From Bacteroidales bacterium UBA3764 (GTDB taxonomy: Bacteria > Bacteroidota > Bacteroidia > Bacteroidales > UBA932): 6,144 nt of DNA. The stretch lies in NCBI GenBank assembly GCA_002371115.1, contig DFFY01000075.1:76982-83125 (forward strand), written 5' to 3'. Both the position numbers and the translations under genes were made by a program. Positions within the stretch are counted from its first letter, which is position 1; every line of letters starts with the position of its first letter. Of this stretch, positions 4,424-6,144 are shown piece after piece. The notes under the pieces are model-generated. The model was not told the DNA's origin, searched no databases, and was given only the letters and a program-made list of their open reading frames with translations.

Positions 4424-5425
4424 ATGATAGATAGTTACGAACCAATGTTTTTTAAGTTCTCCGGAGCGGGGAACGACTTTGTGGTGCTGGACGGGCGCCA
4501 GGGAGGGATGGATCCCTTCCGGGAGCCGGTCCGGATTGGCGAACTGTGCAAGCAGTACCATACGGACGGGCTTATGATCCTCACTTCAGCCCCCACGCTC
4601 GCTCAGTCCGGGGAAGGCTTAGTCCGGGCTTGTCATGCTGAGCGAAGCCCGAAGGGCGAAGTCGAAGCATCTCCCTACGACTTTGTGATGGAGTTCTACA
4701 ACCCGGACGGCTCCGGCGGCATGATGTGCGGCAACGGTGGCCGCTGCATCGTGGCCTTCGCCAACTACCTGGGTATCAACCCCGCCAACGGCCACACCTA
4801 CCGCTTCCTCGCTCCCGACGGAGAGCATACTGCCGAGATTCTTTCGGAGGGGAGTGACCTCTCCAAACCGTCGCTCCGCGACCCCTCCCATTCGCAACGT
4901 GCTGAAGCACGGCTCTGGGCCCCTCCCTCTTACACGGCCGAGGGTGGCCATGGTTTTGGAGAGGTCACTCCCCTCCGAACCTGGACCGTTCGGCTAAAAA
5001 TGATTGATGTACAGGGAATTACGTCCATGAAAGGCGGGCTGTTCCTGAACACCGGCACGCGGCATTTGGTGCAGTTTGTGCCGGCGGTGGACGGTATCGA
5101 CATGGAAAAGGAAGCCAAACCGCTGCGCTGGGATGCGGCCTTCCAGCCGGAGGGCACCAACGTGAATTTGGTGGAAGTTCGGGCCGATGGCCTCCACGTC
5201 CGCACCTTCGAGAAGGGGGTGGAAGGGGAGACGCTCGCTTGCGGCACCGGCCTCACCGCCTGCGCCCTGGCTGCCTACAAGGCCGGTATTCCTTGTGAGA
5301 AAAACTCCTACCGCCTGCAATGCCGCCGCGGCGACTGGCTCCAGGTGGACTTCCACCCTGGCCCCAACGACACCTTCATCGATGTTTACCTCACCGGCCC
5401 CGCAGAGCTGGTAACCATTCTATAA
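4424..5425 (+). CDS. dapF: Diaminopimelate epimerase carrying two in-frame repeat insertions
   Basis: DapF is a PLP-independent epimerase that converts LL- to meso-diaminopimelate using two cysteines, for peptidoglycan cross-linking and lysine synthesis in the cytoplasm. MFFKFSGAGNDFVVLDGR is the family N-terminus; the two active-site cysteines are C108 (MMCGNGGRC) and C273 (ETLACGTG), and EGTNVNLVEV precedes the second half-site. The length is 333 residues against about 270 for the family. Two family-foreign segments account for this: about residues 52-83, between DGLMIL and YDFVMEF, and about 140-186, between HTAEI and TWTVRLKMIDV. Both are DNA repeats listed separately. The Shine-Dalgarno AAGGAAG supports the ATG at 4424; the family N-terminus would equally allow the ATG at 4445, dropping seven residues. 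A 190-bp spacer precedes it, and the panE-like gene starts 3 bp after its stop. Confidence 0.95.
   Translation: MIDSYEPMFFKFSGAGNDFVVLDGRQGGMDPFREPVRIGELCKQYHTDGLMILTSAPTLAQSGEGLVRACHAERSPKGEVEASPYDFVMEFYNPDGSGGMMCGNGGRCIVAFANYLGINPANGHTYRFLAPDGEHTAEILSEGSDLSKPSLRDPSHSQRAEARLWAPPSYTAEGGHGFGEVTPLRTWTVRLKMIDVQGITSMKGGLFLNTGTRHLVQFVPAVDGIDMEKEAKPLRWDAAFQPEGTNVNLVEVRADGLHVRTFEKGVEGETLACGTGLTACALAAYKAGIPCEKNSYRLQCRRGDWLQVDFHPGPNDTFIDVYLTGPAELVTIL
4576..4673 (+). repeat. Short palindromic repeat (family B variant), in frame inside dapF
   Basis: The right part, 4633-4673, starts GTCATGCTGAGCGAAG and ends CGAAGCATCTC, the same dispersed-repeat theme as 687-723 and 2937-2964. TCGCTCAG 4599-4606 pairs perfectly with CTGAGCGA 4638-4645. 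A small hairpin GCCC 4647-4650 with GGGC 4654-4657 follows, and GATCCTCACTTC (4576-4587) is a partial match to the reverse complement of 4658-4671. An imperfect direct repeat CTYAGTCCGGG occurs at 4603-4613 and 4619-4629. The peptide includes CHAERSPKGEVEAS, foreign to DapF. The left boundary is uncertain. Confidence 0.7.
4843..4979 (-). repeat. Long palindromic element (family A), reverse orientation, in frame inside dapF
   Basis: A 137-bp element with arms 4843-4869 and 4952-4979 that pair perfectly for 25 bases, then two more after a one-base bulge. Read on the minus strand it has hairpin 1 (GGCC 4946-4949 with GGCC 4936-4939), GGGAGGGGCCC (4927-4917), hairpin 2 (CGTGC with GCACG, 4911-4898, loop TTCA), GGGAGGGGTC (4889-4880) and hairpin 3 (GTCGC with GCGAC, 4882-4870). 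From CCATGGCC to GGTTTG it is clearly homologous to the aminotransferase copy, which lies the other way round. It encodes residues about 140-186 of DapF. Confidence 0.9.
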
Positions 5426-5428
5426 ACT

Positions 5429-6144
5429 ATGAGAGCAGCCATTTACGGCGCCGGGTCCCTCGGGACCATCCTGGGCGCTTACATCACAAAAAAGGGTGGA
5501 AAGATAGACCTCATCAACCGCAATGTGAAACACGTGGAGGCCCTGCAGAAAAACGGGGCCCAGGTGACGGGCACCGTGAACTTCACCCAGCCGGTCACCG
5601 CCTACACGCCGGACCAAATGACCGGTCTGTACGACATCATCTTCCTCCTCACCAAGCAGCAGCAAAATGCAGAGGTGGTCACCTTCCTGAAGGACTACCT
5701 GGCGCCGGACGGAGTCATCGTCACGCTGCAAAACGGCCTTCCGGAGCAGGGGATTGCCGATATCGTGGGCGAAGAAAGGGTTCTGGGCTGCACCGTTGCC
5801 TGGGGCGCCACCCTCCTGGAGCCGGGCGTGAGCGAGCTTACCAGCTCCCCGGACAGTCTTACCTTCTCGCTGGGAACCATCGGCCCCAAATACCACCACC
5901 TGGAAGATGCGAAGGCCTTGCTGGAAATGATGGGCCCGGTGACCGTGGAGCCTAATTTTGTGGGCACGCGCTGGAGTAAACTCCTCATTAATAGCGCCTT
6001 CTCCGGCATGAGCACCGTGCTGGGCTGCACCTTTGGCGAGGCCGCCGCCAACCGGACTTCCCGGAAGATTGTCCTCGCGCTCATCAAGGAGTGCATCGAC
6101 GTGTGCGCCCAAGGCGGCATCAAGATTGAGCCCGTGCAGGGCAA
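5429..6144 (+). CDS. panE: 2-dehydropantoate 2-reductase family protein, N-terminal 238 residues (3' end outside window)
   Basis: Ketopantoate reductase uses NADPH to make pantoate for pantothenate and coenzyme A in the cytoplasm. The frame is open from ATG 5429 to the window end. MRAAIYGAGSLGTILGAY gives the Rossmann dinucleotide motif GxGxxG at residues 7-12. N102 in LQNGLPEQ and K184 in RWSKLLINSAFSGMS correspond to the conserved active-site asparagine and the catalytic lysine of the PanE/ApbA family. The family is about 300 residues, so roughly 60 are missing downstream. The start lies 3 bp after the dapF stop with no clear Shine-Dalgarno, which suggests coupling to dapF. Many bacteria hold several PanE-like paralogues with other or unknown 2-oxo acid substrates, so the family is sure but the exact substrate is less so. 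No repeat insertion is seen in this part. Confidence 0.85.
   Translation, partial: MRAAIYGAGSLGTILGAYITKKGGKIDLINRNVKHVEALQKNGAQVTGTVNFTQPVTAYTPDQMTGLYDIIFLLTKQQQNAEVVTFLKDYLAPDGVIVTLQNGLPEQGIADIVGEERVLGCTVAWGATLLEPGVSELTSSPDSLTFSLGTIGPKYHHLEDAKALLEMMGPVTVEPNFVGTRWSKLLINSAFSGMSTVLGCTFGEAAANRTSRKIVLALIKECIDVCAQGGIKIEPVQG

Noticed and set aside
4445..4447. Alternative ATG for dapF.
   Set aside because: It fits the family N-terminus (MFFKFSGAGNDF) but has no Shine-Dalgarno, whereas the ATG at 4424 has AAGGAAG at good spacing. It was kept only as an alternative.

Overview
The window reads as a compact, GC-rich bacterial housekeeping segment with every gene on the + strand. In order it holds the 3' end of aspS (aspartyl-tRNA synthetase), murB, murA, a PLP-dependent aminotransferase of the LysN / 2-aminoadipate type, dapF, and the 5' part of a panE-like 2-dehydropantoate reductase. 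A Bacteroidales-type bacterium is the best guess. The grounds are the KPGGDKIGRR form of the MurA loop, the near absence of Shine-Dalgarno sequences, and short dispersed repeats that read GTCATTCCGAGCGAAG. This is an inference; no marker gene fixes the taxon.

Layout: aspS, murB and murA are packed with overlaps (4 bp, then 8 bp) and probably share a transcript. Only 30 bp separate murA from the aminotransferase gene, and nearly all of that is one copy of a dispersed repeat ending directly at the ATG. The only real gap, 190 bp before dapF, holds four degenerate 22-bp tandem repeats, a hairpin and the one convincing Shine-Dalgarno sequence. The panE-like gene starts 3 bp after dapF. MurA and MurB make UDP-MurNAc, and DapF makes meso-diaminopimelate for peptidoglycan and lysine. 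The aminotransferase between them may serve amino-acid or DAP metabolism, but its substrate is not shown by sequence.

The outstanding feature is a set of palindromic elements sitting in frame inside conserved protein genes. Three copies of about 137 bp (in murB, the aminotransferase gene and dapF) share one architecture: long terminal inverted arms, three internal hairpins and two GGGAGGGGCC-type motifs. The aminotransferase and dapF copies are clearly homologous but lie in opposite orientations, and the three copies are translated in three different reading frames. Arms and hairpin stems differ between copies while pairing is kept, so the nucleic-acid fold appears to be conserved rather than the peptide. 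A second, shorter family (PSERSEAS-type) is inserted in murB and dapF and stands alone before the aminotransferase gene. Once the inserts are set aside, the three proteins return to about the usual length for their families, and their catalytic residues are intact.
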